Source of the DNA: Deltaproteobacteria bacterium
Lineage (GTDB): Bacteria > Desulfobacterota > Desulfomonilia > Desulfomonilales > Desulfomonilaceae
NCBI GenBank assembly: GCA_026388665.1
Contig: JAPLJJ010000011.1
Coordinates: forward strand, 1-45,508
Length of the DNA: 45,508 nt
Direction: 5' to 3'
Made by a program: the position numbers and the translations under genes. How positions within the stretch are numbered: position 1 is the first letter of the stretch; each line of letters opens with the position of its first letter. The notes beneath the pieces are model-generated. The model saw only the letters and a program-made list of their open reading frames with translations. It did not search any database and was not told the DNA's origin. Of this stretch, positions 17,024 to 25,731 are shown piece by piece.

Positions 17024-17998
17024 TTATGTTTTCAAGAAATTATTGCGTGGACGCAAAGGATTGAGCTTCTCGAATTCCTCCACTAGTTTTCTAGATACGC
17101 CGTCAATCTTTTCAGGCAGCACGATATTAACCCGGGCAAGAAAATCGCCTCGAACCGGGTCTTTTAAAGAAGGGAATCCCTTGCCTCTAAACCTGAACGA
17201 CGTGCCATTTTGAACCCCGGTGGGGATCCGTAAGGCGACTTTCCCATCAGGCGCCGGAATTTCTATCTTAGCCCCAAGCATTGCTTCTCCAAGGGTTACA
17301 GGGATATCTAAAAAGATGTCCTTTCCTTCACGCCTGAAAAACCTGTGAGCCTTGACTAACATTTTCAGAAACAAGTCCCCTGGCCGGCCCCCTCGAGAGG
17401 GTGGATGCCCCTGACCATGGACCCTTATACGAGATCCTGTGTCTACACCCGCCGGGACATATACTTCCAAGGTTTTGTACGGAGTAGTAAGTGCTTTCTT
17501 GACCCCATAGTAGGCATCAACAAAAGTTACTTCCAAGTTTTGTTCAAGGTTGGAGATCTTGGAATTGGCGCCGTCTGTTGAGCGCATTCGATGAGTCTGT
17601 CCAAACAATTCGGAAAACCAGTCCTCGGCAGGAGAAGGTCCTTTTGCCCCGAAGAAATTCGTTGAATCGCCTCCGAAATTAAATCGACGATATGGACCGG
17701 CGCCAAAACTGGATCCATTTCTAAAAAATTGCTCGAAACCTGCTTGCGAATAAGTGCCGCCTCCTGATGCATACGTGTCGTATTCCCGTCTCCGTTCTTT
17801 GTCGCTCAGGATCTCATAAGCTAAGGATATCGCTTTAAAACGAGTTTCCGAGGCTTTGCTGTTTTCGTTCAGGTCGGGGTGATAACGTCGAGCGAGTTTT
17901 CGATAGGCTGACTTTACCTGCTCGTCATTCGCGTCTCGTGATACCCCTAACGTCTTGTATGGATCTAAATTCTCCATTAGTTTTTTGAATCGCTCCAA
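17024..17998 (-). CDS. CbpA-type DnaJ co-chaperone (J domain, no zinc finger)
   Basis: The J domain (about residues 12-75) contains the Hsp70-activating HPD triad in ARRYHPDLN. A Gly/Phe-rich linker (about 80-140) follows, then two C-terminal substrate-binding domains (VPAGVDTGSRIRVHGQGHPPSRGG, DIPVTLGEAMLGAKIEIPAPDG, RIPTGVQNGTSFRFRGKGFP). The CxxCxGxG repeats of DnaJ are absent, so this is the CbpA/DnaJ class II type. The ORF starts at TTG 17998; an in-frame ATG at 17977 (MENLDPYKTLG) is an equally likely start, and neither has a good ribosome binding site. Hsp20 lies upstream on the same strand, suggesting a small chaperone cluster. Confidence 0.9.
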   Translation of the reverse strand: MERFKKLMENLDPYKTLGVSRDANDEQVKSAYRKLARRYHPDLNENSKASETRFKAISLAYEILSDKERRREYDTYASGGGTYSQAGFEQFFRNGSSFGAGPYRRFNFGGDSTNFFGAKGPSPAEDWFSELFGQTHRMRSTDGANSKISNLEQNLEVTFVDAYYGVKKALTTPYKTLEVYVPAGVDTGSRIRVHGQGHPPSRGGRPGDLFLKMLVKAHRFFRREGKDIFLDIPVTLGEAMLGAKIEIPAPDGKVALRIPTGVQNGTSFRFRGKGFPSLKDPVRGDFLARVNIVLPEKIDGVSRKLVEEFEKLNPLRPRNNFLKT

Positions 17999-18042
17999 TC
18001 AAAGGAACTCTTAATTTCAGACTCTAACCGTTCTCTTGGACC

Positions 18043-18118
18043 GGCGCTTTATGTCAAGAAACACTGATTCACGATATTGATTTCAAACCCAAGATAATCT
18101 TGCAGCTCATGAAGCGCC
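18043..18118. repeat. imperfect inverted repeat between hsp20 and the dnaJ-like gene
   Basis: Arms GGCGCTTTATG (18043-18053) and CATGAAGCGCC (18108-18118) pair with one mismatch across 54 bases; CAAGA and TCTTG inside also match. The spacer holds a compact CAAGAT-A-ATCTTG palindrome. No T-run follows either arm. Role unknown. Confidence 0.4.
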
Positions 18119-18162
18119 AAAAATAGACTGCGTTAAGGTCCGGTTTGACAGATTTTGGTTGG

Positions 18163-18603
18163 TTATTCGGTACACTCAATCCTAACGCAGCGGTCGGGTT
18201 CTTCCTGTGACTTTGGGAGATACAGGTCGAGAATGCCATCGACGTATCTTGCCTTGGCCTGTTCAGCGTCAATTGCGCCTGGAATATTGAAACTACGCTC
18301 AAAATACCCTTCTACCCTCTCAATAGTGTGATAAGCAGCGTAGTCCATTTCGGTCTGTTCCACGCGACTCCCTGAAATTACTAATCGTCTCCCGAGAATT
18401 TCAATGTTTATATTGTGTCTGCCAACACCAGGTAGCTCGGCTCGGATAATGTACGCGTCATTCGTTTCTAGAATGTCGACAGCCGGTAACCAGCAGGTTC
18501 GCCGTTTGGGCTGGGAATCCTCTGCGGGCAAGTCACCGAAACGACTGACCCTCTCCTGTATATTCAACAAGTCTCTCAATGGGTCCCATCTGATAAGAGT
18601 CAT
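18163..18603 (-). CDS. Hsp20 / alpha-crystallin family small heat shock protein
   Basis: ATP-independent holdase chaperone. The protein begins MTLIRWDPLRDLLNIQERV, typical of bacterial Hsp20. The alpha-crystallin domain spans about residues 38-132 with AVDILETNDAYIIRAELPGV, RRLVISGSR and the AxxxxGILDLYLPK signature, here KARYVDGILDLYLPK. The usual C-terminal IxI/V motif is reduced (CVRIECTE). GGAG lies 8 bases before the ATG. It is 164 bases upstream of the CbpA-type gene; an inverted repeat lies between them. Confidence 0.93.
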   Translation of the reverse strand: MTLIRWDPLRDLLNIQERVSRFGDLPAEDSQPKRRTCWLPAVDILETNDAYIIRAELPGVGRHNINIEILGRRLVISGSRVEQTEMDYAAYHTIERVEGYFERSFNIPGAIDAEQAKARYVDGILDLYLPKSQEEPDRCVRIECTE

Positions 18604-18755
18604 TCCTAAATCTCCGCCTAGAAACTCTAAGGTATTGATGTTGTTCAGTCAATTAACCCATGTGAAGAGTAAGTCGTTTTCATTATATAGTCAAGAGCAA
18701 ACCTTGTTACATGTTTTGCTGTGAATGATTGGACTGGTCCCAGAGCAAATGTGAG

Positions 18756-19781
18756 TCAACGATTCACGTTAGGCAAGAGGTATCCTGACTCCTGAAGTTT
18801 TTGCAATAGGACACGCCCGGAACTGGAAGGGACCGCTATCGAATGGTTCTCAAGACGCCCGTTTGGTTTCGCAGGGAAGATTCCGGAATTCAGCTTAATT
18901 TTTGGATTGAGTTCAAGGATTAGTCTGGGCGAAACATTCACGAATTTGGCGATCTCTGCCACTGGAAGATCTTTGGCCAGTTGAATGCTTGTAAGGTTGT
19001 CATATGTCACAGGCGCCGGATCTGATATTTTTAATCCATACACGGAACGGTGGGTTCCAATTATTTTGAATGCGGCCCATCTGGAAAACATATCTTCAAT
19101 ATTGTCAGGTAGAGGAATATCCCACACACTTGATGAATTCCACTTTTCGATCAAATCCTTTGCGGTCTTGGCAGACAGAACATATGCAACTGAGGACATC
19201 AGCCAGCCTGCGCCCAAATCCTGTTTAAGATTTTTTATGCGATACGAAAAACAAAGTGTGGCCAAATTAATATCCAGTCTATCGTCTCGCCAAGTGTCAT
19301 CATGCATTTCCACTCCTTCAGCGGAACTGCACGGCCGATCTAGCGCCCAGCTCCCAGCAGGCGAGAGACGCGAGTTCGATGACCGACTAATTCCGGACAG
19401 GACAGGCGATAGCCAGGTAAAATCCTTGGGTATCCCCTGCTTGGAGAATGCTTCATCGAATATCCACGAATACCTCCGCTTTTCGTTCAACCATTCCGCC
19501 AAGACGCTACGAGCATCGAATAGTAGAAAATTGATTTGGAATTCAATACGCGCCTTAACATCGGGCCGTGTTATTGGAACCACTTCTCCTGCCAGTTCCA
19601 ATCCACCTGTGAGCACAGAATCAGGTATATAAAAATAGGGGCAACTGGCGTTTGAAGGATTCGTCTTGGCGCCGGAGACCGATGCGGCATAGCACTGACA
19701 GCACATCAGCAACGCCAATGTGATATGGAGTATGTAAGCGAGATAGCTGTTTGTTACGCGTTTACGCCTCAAAATAGGCAT
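18756..19781 (-). CDS. MltD-like transglycosylase-fold protein lacking the catalytic Glu
   Basis: A signal sequence (about residues 12-32, ending CYAASV) is followed by a region aligning to MltD/SLT lytic transglycosylases: SWIFDEAFSKQGIPKDFTWLSPVLSGI, SRLSPAGSWAL, then YRIKNLKQDLGAGWLMSSVAYVLSA. Using the conserved GxW (Gly143-Ser-Trp145) as anchor, the catalytic Glu of the xESxF motif falls on Leu128. The usual QFMP and AYNAG motifs are also eroded. The C-terminus (about 270-300, LAKDLPVAEIAKFVNVSPRLILELNP) looks like a degenerate LysM. So it probably binds peptidoglycan or a partner without cleaving. It starts 3 bases after the stop of the TPR gene, indicating cotranscription. Confidence 0.7.
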   Translation of the reverse strand: MPILRRKRVTNSYLAYILHITLALLMCCQCYAASVSGAKTNPSNASCPYFYIPDSVLTGGLELAGEVVPITRPDVKARIEFQINFLLFDARSVLAEWLNEKRRYSWIFDEAFSKQGIPKDFTWLSPVLSGISRSSNSRLSPAGSWALDRPCSSAEGVEMHDDTWRDDRLDINLATLCFSYRIKNLKQDLGAGWLMSSVAYVLSAKTAKDLIEKWNSSSVWDIPLPDNIEDMFSRWAAFKIIGTHRSVYGLKISDPAPVTYDNLTSIQLAKDLPVAEIAKFVNVSPRLILELNPKIKLNSGIFPAKPNGRLENHSIAVPSSSGRVLLQKLQESGYLLPNVNR

Positions 19782-19784
19782 GAT

Positions 19785-21524
19785 CTATTGTTTTGGCAAT
19801 GATTCAGGTGTCCCTAGTTTGCGTAGTTTTTCCTGAACTAAAACATTGTACGGGTTAATGGATAACGACCGCTGGTAGGCTTGCCGGGCTTCATCCGGAC
19901 GGTTTCTGGCAACCAGAACGTCACCAAGATGCTCAGCTATAATGGGATCATTCTTCACCTTCTGGCTCGCCTTTTCCAGATACTTGAACGCCTCATCAAC
20001 CTTGCCTGCCTTGAATAAGACCCACGCTAAGGAATCCGCTATGTAGCCATCATCGGGTTTTATTTCAAGAGCTTTTCGGACAAGTTTTTCCGCTCGATCT
20101 ATATCCTTACCCATTATTGCAAGCGTATATCCGATAAAATTCATCGCGCTTGGGTCGTCAGGCTTATCCTCGAGTATCTTTTCCATTGTCGAAAGGCTGA
20201 ACGAACGCATTCCACTCTTCTCAAAAGAGTTCCCGAGTGAGTACATGAGTTTCACATTGTCCGGCGCTATTTCGAGCGCTTTCTTATATTCTATTATAGA
20301 CTCGTTATACCGGTATAACTCTTCAAGAATCGACCCCTTGATATGATAGATATCAGCGTCCCGAGGCTCCTCATCAATCGCTTCATTGATATACTTAAGA
20401 GCTTTAGTAAAATCCTTAATGTTAAGAAACATTAGAGTGAGAACAATCCTTGAGTTGACAAAAGACGGCTGTCCTTTTTGAATCTGAACGAATTCTCTTT
20501 CCGCCTCTTCCGGTTTGCCTTGCTCCCTCAAAACACGGCCCAAGTGGAATCTAACCTGATCCCAACCTGGTTTACTCTGTAAGATTTTGTCAAATAGCTC
20601 TCTAGCTTTGTCAAACTGTTTTTGTTCAGCTAGAAGCAACGCCATTTTTATCTGAATTCCAAGATTGGACGGCGCCAACTTAGATAATTCTTCGAGGGTC
20701 TGATAGGACTCACCAAATTTTTTCTGGCTGGCCAGGACCTGTGCCAGGTTCAACCTTGCAGCCAAATTAAATGGATCAAGGGTTAACGCTTGCCTGTAAT
20801 GCTCCTCAGCTTTGGGGAATTGTTTTTGGATCACATATATTCCGCCCAGTTCAACATGAGCTTGAGAGGCGCTTTCTCCCCGTCTTTCAAGAAGGCTCTT
20901 GAAAATCTCAATTGCCTTGTCATACTGCTCATCTTCGATATAAACCTTACCCAGATAAAAATATCCCTCTTTCTCATCTGGAAACCGCTCTATCATAAGG
21001 CTAAAAGTCTTCTCCGACTCCTTCAGCAGCCTGTGAGACGCCTGTAGAGAACCCAGGAATATATAGAGGTCCCTATCGTCAGGCTTAAGATCCAGTGCTC
21101 GGTTATAAGCTTCGATGGCCTTGTTCGAGTCCCCGGTGACAGTATAGATCTTTCCCAATATTGTGTAAGCCTCTGAAGACTTGGGGTTTAACGTCACCGC
21201 ATTCTTGGCCATGACTATAGCGTCGGCTATCTTACGATTTCTTGCCAGGATGGCCGCGATTCTAGTGTGCAGGTAGTCTGATCCAGGATCCAGGTCAAGC
21301 GCTCGTTTGAAATAATTCAACATGCTTTCGCTGTCGCCTTGGGCTTCTGATTCTTCTCCCAGTAAAAAGAACAGACCGGGGTCCTTTTCCATGTCGGGAG
21401 CGACAACCGTTTTCTTGTGACCTGTATCGTCTACTCCAATTAGGGCAGCGCCTGTTGAGACCAAAACCAACACCAGAAACAGGCTGAGGAAAACACAACA
21501 GGCATGAGGAGTCTTTTTTGTCAT
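19785..21524 (-). CDS. secreted tetratricopeptide repeat (TPR) protein
   Basis: A signal peptide (residues about 8-28, CCVFLSLFLVLVLVSTGAALIG) precedes an almost continuous array of about fifteen TPR units, recognisable by repeated patterns such as AYTILGKIYTVTGDSNKAIEAYNRALDL and YFYLGKVYIEDEQYDKAIEIF. The 579-residue protein should be a periplasmic or envelope scaffold. GAGGA lies 5-6 bases before the ATG. It follows rpe by 47 bases and precedes the MltD-like gene by 3 bases, so it may be a partner of that inactive hydrolase; that link is inference from gene order. No catalytic domain is visible. Confidence 0.9.
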   Translation of the reverse strand: MTKKTPHACCVFLSLFLVLVLVSTGAALIGVDDTGHKKTVVAPDMEKDPGLFFLLGEESEAQGDSESMLNYFKRALDLDPGSDYLHTRIAAILARNRKIADAIVMAKNAVTLNPKSSEAYTILGKIYTVTGDSNKAIEAYNRALDLKPDDRDLYIFLGSLQASHRLLKESEKTFSLMIERFPDEKEGYFYLGKVYIEDEQYDKAIEIFKSLLERRGESASQAHVELGGIYVIQKQFPKAEEHYRQALTLDPFNLAARLNLAQVLASQKKFGESYQTLEELSKLAPSNLGIQIKMALLLAEQKQFDKARELFDKILQSKPGWDQVRFHLGRVLREQGKPEEAEREFVQIQKGQPSFVNSRIVLTLMFLNIKDFTKALKYINEAIDEEPRDADIYHIKGSILEELYRYNESIIEYKKALEIAPDNVKLMYSLGNSFEKSGMRSFSLSTMEKILEDKPDDPSAMNFIGYTLAIMGKDIDRAEKLVRKALEIKPDDGYIADSLAWVLFKAGKVDEAFKYLEKASQKVKNDPIIAEHLGDVLVARNRPDEARQAYQRSLSINPYNVLVQEKLRKLGTPESLPKQ

Positions 21525-21571
21525 TTGTTCCTCGGGCGAAATTAGCGGCTAATACTTACATTCAAGAACAT

Positions 21572-22234
21572 TCATCCGTTGCGTATGTTAGCGATGGCGA
21601 CATCATAAGGCGGCCTTCCAAAAACAGCGCTACCCGCTACAAGAACATTTACCCCAGCTTTAGTCAAGTCAGACGCATTTTGCGGGATTACTCCTCCATC
21701 CACTTCAAGGAGTATGTCATAACCGGATTCATCAATCATTTTTCTAATAGCTCTTATCTTGGGAAACATAGTCGGAATAAAAGACTGGCCACCGAACCCC
21801 GGGTTTACCGTCATGACCATTATAACATCCAACTCAGCAAGCACGTTCTCGATTGCACATACGCTGGTCGACGGATTCAAGGCGACCCCTGCTTTCATCC
21901 CTAACTCCCGAATCTTGACCAGAGTACGATGCAGATGCACACACGCCTCCGGATGCAAACTGAGAATGTCTGCGCCCGCCGCGTGAAAATCTTCCACATA
22001 TCGATCCGGCGACGAAATCATGAGATGCACATCCAGCGGGACATCTGCGCAACGTTTCGCTGCCTCAACCACCAAGGGTCCAATCGTTATGTTTGGAACA
22101 AAGTGTCCATCCATGACATCTATGTGGAGCCAGTCGGCTCCGGCAGCCTGAATAGCTTTGATTTCTTCCCCCAAACGTGAAAAATCGGCCGACAAAATAG
22201 ACGGAGCTATAAGAACGTTCGATTTACAATTCAT
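21572..22234 (-). CDS. rpe: ribulose-phosphate 3-epimerase
   Basis: Interconverts ribulose 5-phosphate and xylulose 5-phosphate in the pentose phosphate pathway. A complete TIM barrel of 220 aa with the family motifs: IAPSILSADFSRLGEEI, WLHIDVMDGHFVPNITIGP, LDVHLMI, the metal/catalytic VMTVNPGFGGQSFI and EVDGGV, and the phosphate site NVLVAGSAVFG. GGGAG lies 6 bases before the ATG. The product side also supplies ribulose 5-phosphate for KdsD. It is 35 bases downstream of amrS in the same direction. Confidence 0.96.
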   Translation of the reverse strand: MNCKSNVLIAPSILSADFSRLGEEIKAIQAAGADWLHIDVMDGHFVPNITIGPLVVEAAKRCADVPLDVHLMISSPDRYVEDFHAAGADILSLHPEACVHLHRTLVKIRELGMKAGVALNPSTSVCAIENVLAELDVIMVMTVNPGFGGQSFIPTMFPKIRAIRKMIDESGYDILLEVDGGVIPQNASDLTKAGVNVLVAGSAVFGRPPYDVAIANIRNG

Positions 22235-22269
22235 AAAAATCTCCCATAACCAATGACGCGAAGAAAAAG

Positions 22270-23283
22270 CTAAAGCTCGACCCCTTCGATTTCATATCCA
22301 CACTTCGGACACCGGCCTTCCTTGATAGCATATTTCTGAATCGAGTAACCTATTCGATCAATCAACATATAAGAACAACCGGGACAATATGTCTTCTCGC
22401 CGGGTTCCCAAGGTAAATTACCTGTATATACGTAATAAAGACCTTCATCCAGGCCAATCTGGCGAACGTGCCTAAGGGCAGTGGCGTCGGTCGGTGGTAA
22501 ATCAAGTTCTTTATAACGTGGAAAGAATCTGCTCACGTGCCAAGGGGTTTCTCTTCCCAGTTCGTTCTTGATGAAACAAACCATTTCTTTAATCTCCGAC
22601 GTTTCATCATTCATTCCGGGAATAAGTAGTGTAGTCACCTCTAACCAGGCGCCTATTTTTTTAATGTATTTTAATGAATCAAGAACTCCATTGAGACGAG
22701 CCCTGCAATACTGAGTGTAAAACTTGTCGTTAAAAGCCTTGAGATCTACGTTTGCCCCGTCGATAAGGCCCCTCGAATCATCGAGCATTTCTCGACTCAT
22801 ATAACCATTGGTCACAAAGACATTGAGAAGCCCGGCTTTTTTTGCCAGGATCATGGTATCACGAGCCAATTCGTAATAAATGGTGGGTTCAGTGTAGGTG
22901 TAAGCTATGCTTTTGCATCCGCTTTCAACCGCCATATAGACTATCTGTTGCGGGGTGTAGTCTCTTCCGGAAATGTCGCCGGATTCATTAGGAGCTTGCG
23001 ATATTGAGTAATTCTGACAAAAGGTGCATCGGAAATTGCATCCCATCGTGGCTATCGAAAAAGATTTCGTGCCGGGCGCAAAATGAAATAACGGTTTTTT
23101 TTCTATAGGATCAACGTTTGTTGACACCACTTTGTCGTAAACAAGGCTGAACAAGGTCCCGTTCTTATTTTCACGGACCCCGCAAAAGCCGCGCTCTCCG
23201 TCCTCAATTTTACAGTTTTGACGGCACAGTTTGCATCGTACAGCGTTCGTGCCCGTTTTTTCATATAAAGCAGCTTCTATCAT
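22270..23283 (-). CDS. amrS: AmmeMemoRadiSam system radical SAM enzyme
   Basis: The N-terminus has a cysteine cluster (CKLCRQNCKIEDGERGFCGVREN) and the radical SAM motif CxxxCxxC is at residues 82-89 (CNFRCTFC), preceded by the family signature VDPIEKKPLFHF. The barrel continues with SIAYTYTEPTIYYELA and GANVDLKAFND. A C-terminal extension carries two CxxC pairs (CPGC and CPKC), a possible zinc or extra cluster site. This family is normally associated with Memo-like and AMMECR1 proteins, which are not visible in this window. Its ATG overlaps the mpl stop by 4 bases (ATGA). Confidence 0.9.
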   Translation of the reverse strand: MIEAALYEKTGTNAVRCKLCRQNCKIEDGERGFCGVRENKNGTLFSLVYDKVVSTNVDPIEKKPLFHFAPGTKSFSIATMGCNFRCTFCQNYSISQAPNESGDISGRDYTPQQIVYMAVESGCKSIAYTYTEPTIYYELARDTMILAKKAGLLNVFVTNGYMSREMLDDSRGLIDGANVDLKAFNDKFYTQYCRARLNGVLDSLKYIKKIGAWLEVTTLLIPGMNDETSEIKEMVCFIKNELGRETPWHVSRFFPRYKELDLPPTDATALRHVRQIGLDEGLYYVYTGNLPWEPGEKTYCPGCSYMLIDRIGYSIQKYAIKEGRCPKCGYEIEGVEL

Positions 23284-24725
23284 CGTACAAAATCCTCTAA
23301 TCTTTTTGACAATCGAAGGATTAGGTTTTCAAAACCACCGTTTGACATCACTATTATGACATCATCAGGTCGAAGTTCGAGTGTTAGGAAATCAATGATA
23401 GAATTCGCGTCTGGAAAGGCTCGAGCTATTTTGCCTCTTTTTGTAAGTTCGCCCGCAAGCAGGCTTGAACTGAACAGGTCCCCCTCCGGCGCTTTCCAGG
23501 GATCCGGCGGGTCTCGTAGCGCTATTACATCTGCCGGAAGAAAAGATTCAATATAGTTCTCTTGAAATATCGATCTACGACTGGTGTTTGTGCGAGGCTC
23601 AAAAACCGCGATGAGTCTTTGTTCCGGAAATCTGAGACGAAAACCTGCCAGAGTCTCACGAACTTCTGATGGATGGTGCGCAAAGTCATCAATCAAAGTT
23701 ATGCCGGAATTAAGTCTGGTTACTTGTTGTCGTCTGGTGACACCCTTGAAAGATCCCAAAGACATGAAGGCATTCTGAGGCACTACACCGACTTTCGCGA
23801 CCGCAGCGATTGCAGCCAGAGCATTTAGAACGTTGTGCCGTCCTATCACTGGCAGAATCCCTGATGCGATCTCAGTGGCGCCTCTCTTGAAAACCGCGTG
23901 CATCCCAGCTCCGGTATCCCTTGCTTCGGCTATACCCCAAGTCGAATCAGGACGAAATCCGTATGTTTCAGCGTTAGAATGATTCGCTTCAAGAATATCA
24001 CGAATAACGGAGTCGTCATTACAAGCCAGTATTAGTCCGCTGTCCGGGATAAGTCGCAGAAATTTCTCAAATTCACGCCGTATTTGCCCAAGGTCCTGAT
24101 AAATATCAGCGTGATCGAACTCGCAAGATGTTACTATCCCTACAAACGGTTTGTAATGCAGAAATTTGGGCTGTTTGTCAAAAAATGCCGAATCATACTC
24201 GTCTCCTTCGAGCACAAAAAGATTGCTTTGCCCAAATCGAGAACCAGCGTTGAAGTTGATAGGCAACCCACCGATTATAAAACCGGGATCGAGCCCCTGA
24301 TCGTAGAGGATCCAGGAGATCATCGAGCTCAAGGTTGTTTTTCCATGGGATCCCGCGACTACAAGACATAGTTTGTCCGTCAGAAAATATTGCTCAATCG
24401 CGCCAGGCATTGATGTAAAAGGAATTTGAAGATTCAGAGTAGCCCGAGCCTCCGGATTATCCCTCCTTATAACATTCCCGATAACTACGAGATCAGGCCG
24501 CGGGACTAGGTTTGTAGGCGAATAACCCTCGTGGATTTGCACCCCCAACCCAGCAAGATGGTCGCTCATGGGTGGATATACTGCCTGGTCCGAACCTGTG
24601 ACAACACGACCCCGGGACAAAAAAAGGCCAGCCACGCCAGCCATTCCTACACCACAAACACCTATAAGGTGGACGTGACTAGGCTCGTTCGGCAATTGAC
24701 ATTTAAAGTCGGAATGATCAGTCAA
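23280..24725 (-). CDS. mpl: UDP-N-acetylmuramate:L-alanyl-gamma-D-glutamyl-meso-diaminopimelate ligase
   Basis: Mpl re-attaches the recycled murein tripeptide to UDP-MurNAc. It is a Mur ligase: Rossmann N-terminus (VHLIGVCGVGMAGVAGLF), ATP P-loop AGSHGKTTLSSM, and the Mpl-type middle with EGDEYDSAFFDKQPKFLHY. The C-terminal domain has LIDDFAHHPSEV and VFEPRTNTSRR, where the DDFAHHP and RTNTSRR motifs distinguish Mpl from MurC. The ORF track begins at a TTG at 24731 that directly abuts AAGGA; the second TTG at 24725, with AAGG 7 bases before it, is better spaced. It gives 481 aa. Mpl implies meso-Dap peptidoglycan and a recycling route. Confidence 0.93.
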   Translation of the reverse strand: MTDHSDFKCQLPNEPSHVHLIGVCGVGMAGVAGLFLSRGRVVTGSDQAVYPPMSDHLAGLGVQIHEGYSPTNLVPRPDLVVIGNVIRRDNPEARATLNLQIPFTSMPGAIEQYFLTDKLCLVVAGSHGKTTLSSMISWILYDQGLDPGFIIGGLPINFNAGSRFGQSNLFVLEGDEYDSAFFDKQPKFLHYKPFVGIVTSCEFDHADIYQDLGQIRREFEKFLRLIPDSGLILACNDDSVIRDILEANHSNAETYGFRPDSTWGIAEARDTGAGMHAVFKRGATEIASGILPVIGRHNVLNALAAIAAVAKVGVVPQNAFMSLGSFKGVTRRQQVTRLNSGITLIDDFAHHPSEVRETLAGFRLRFPEQRLIAVFEPRTNTSRRSIFQENYIESFLPADVIALRDPPDPWKAPEGDLFSSSLLAGELTKRGKIARAFPDANSIIDFLTLELRPDDVIIVMSNGGFENLILRLSKRLEDFVR

Positions 24726-24782
24726 ATACAATCCTTCAAATCCGTACTATTCCAAGACCGCACCCCAGGAAAGGTTGAACCC

Positions 24783-24968
24783 TCAACCCTCGGCCGGAGA
24801 GTAATAACACCGCTTGGGCGAAATCACCAGACCCTTCTTTTTCAAAGAATCTATGATCTTGGAAACTTCGTTGGAATCCATGTCGGCTGCTTTCGCTACA
24901 TCACCTGGTCTAATAGGTTTCCCCGCGTTTTTCATCGCCTCAAAAACCGTCTTCTCTTTTTCGTCCAT
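24783..24968 (-). CDS. small winged-helix DNA-binding protein, 61 aa
   Basis: The ATG at 24968 has GGAGG 7 bases upstream and is preferred over the ORF-track start at 25067. The 61 residues form a complete minimal winged helix: KTVFEAMKNAGKPIRPGDVAKAADMDSNEVSKIIDSLKKKGLVISPKRCYYSPA, with the recognition helix around SNEVSKIIDSLKKKG and a beta wing after it. Resembles stand-alone MarR/ArsR-like mini-regulators, but no family is certain. It starts the minus-strand run leading into mpl (57-base gap), so it could autoregulate that operon; that is inference. Confidence 0.75.
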   Translation of the reverse strand: MDEKEKTVFEAMKNAGKPIRPGDVAKAADMDSNEVSKIIDSLKKKGLVISPKRCYYSPAEG

Positions 24969-25164
24969 TCGCCCACCTCCAAGATTGTATTTTTGCTCTG
25001 TGTTGTTGCCTTGTATAATCCTCAATTTGCGCTTTAGTTTATGATAACCCATTAACAGAGGCCACAATATAAGTCACTCTGTTTTCTGTTGATCGTTGCG
25101 CTTAGATCTGGCGTCTGGTAAGAACTTCCAATCCATTACAGTTCCAAACGCGAGGAGAAGGGAA

Positions 25165-25731
25165 ATGCTGGAAAAATATAAAAAATTATTGAAAACAAAA
25201 GATGGTGTTTCAATTCTCTTGCGGCCCCTTCAGGCTTCCGACGAGCAACAACTACGATATTTCTTGGCGCGTATTCCGGACCAGGAAAGATGGTTCTTGC
25301 GTGATGACACGGCTGACACTAAGGCTACCACTGAGTGGATTCGCAACCTTGACTACAGCAAAATCGTCCCGTTGGTCGCAGTGAATACCGATGATGGGAC
25401 AATAATCGCAAATATTCAGTTGCATCGACCCGTCGCTGAGTGCCTCAGTCATATCGGCCATGTCCGAATAATGGTAGATCCGGCCTATCGTCGGCAGACA
25501 TTGGGCCCCAAACTCTTACTTAACGCTGTTCAACTGGCAATGGACATGGGTATCGAGAAATTGGCGGCAGAATTAGTGGCAGGCGTCCAGGAACCCGCCA
25601 TAAAGGCCGCTCTGAAACTCGACTTCTTTGAACAGGCGCGACTCAAGGACTATGTGAAGGATCGGGACGGCGCCTATCACGACTTGATAATAATGGTAAA
25701 AACCCTGCAGGGTGATTGGGATGATTTTTGA
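25165..25731 (+). CDS. GNAT family N-acetyltransferase
   Basis: The 188-residue protein has the GNAT layout: ILLRPLQASDEQQL at the start, a central strand VGHVRI-like (HIGHVRIMVDPAYRRQTLG) leading into the acetyl-CoA pyrophosphate loop (RRQTLGPKLL, a variant of RxxGxG/A), and the terminal strands. The substrate is unknown. The ORF track starts at 25096; ATG at 25165 has GGAG 7 bases upstream and matches the domain start. Its TGA overlaps the start of the cytidine deaminase gene (TGATG), so the two are translationally coupled. Confidence 0.85.
   Translation: MLEKYKKLLKTKDGVSILLRPLQASDEQQLRYFLARIPDQERWFLRDDTADTKATTEWIRNLDYSKIVPLVAVNTDDGTIIANIQLHRPVAECLSHIGHVRIMVDPAYRRQTLGPKLLLNAVQLAMDMGIEKLAAELVAGVQEPAIKAALKLDFFEQARLKDYVKDRDGAYHDLIIMVKTLQGDWDDF

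Noticed and set aside
18985-19632. 215-aa plus-strand ORF
   Set aside because: Antisense shadow of the MltD-like gene, which has a signal peptide, family similarity and operon spacing.
24531-25037. 168-aa plus-strand ORF
   Set aside because: Antisense to mpl and to the winged-helix gene, which carry clear motifs and ribosome binding sites.
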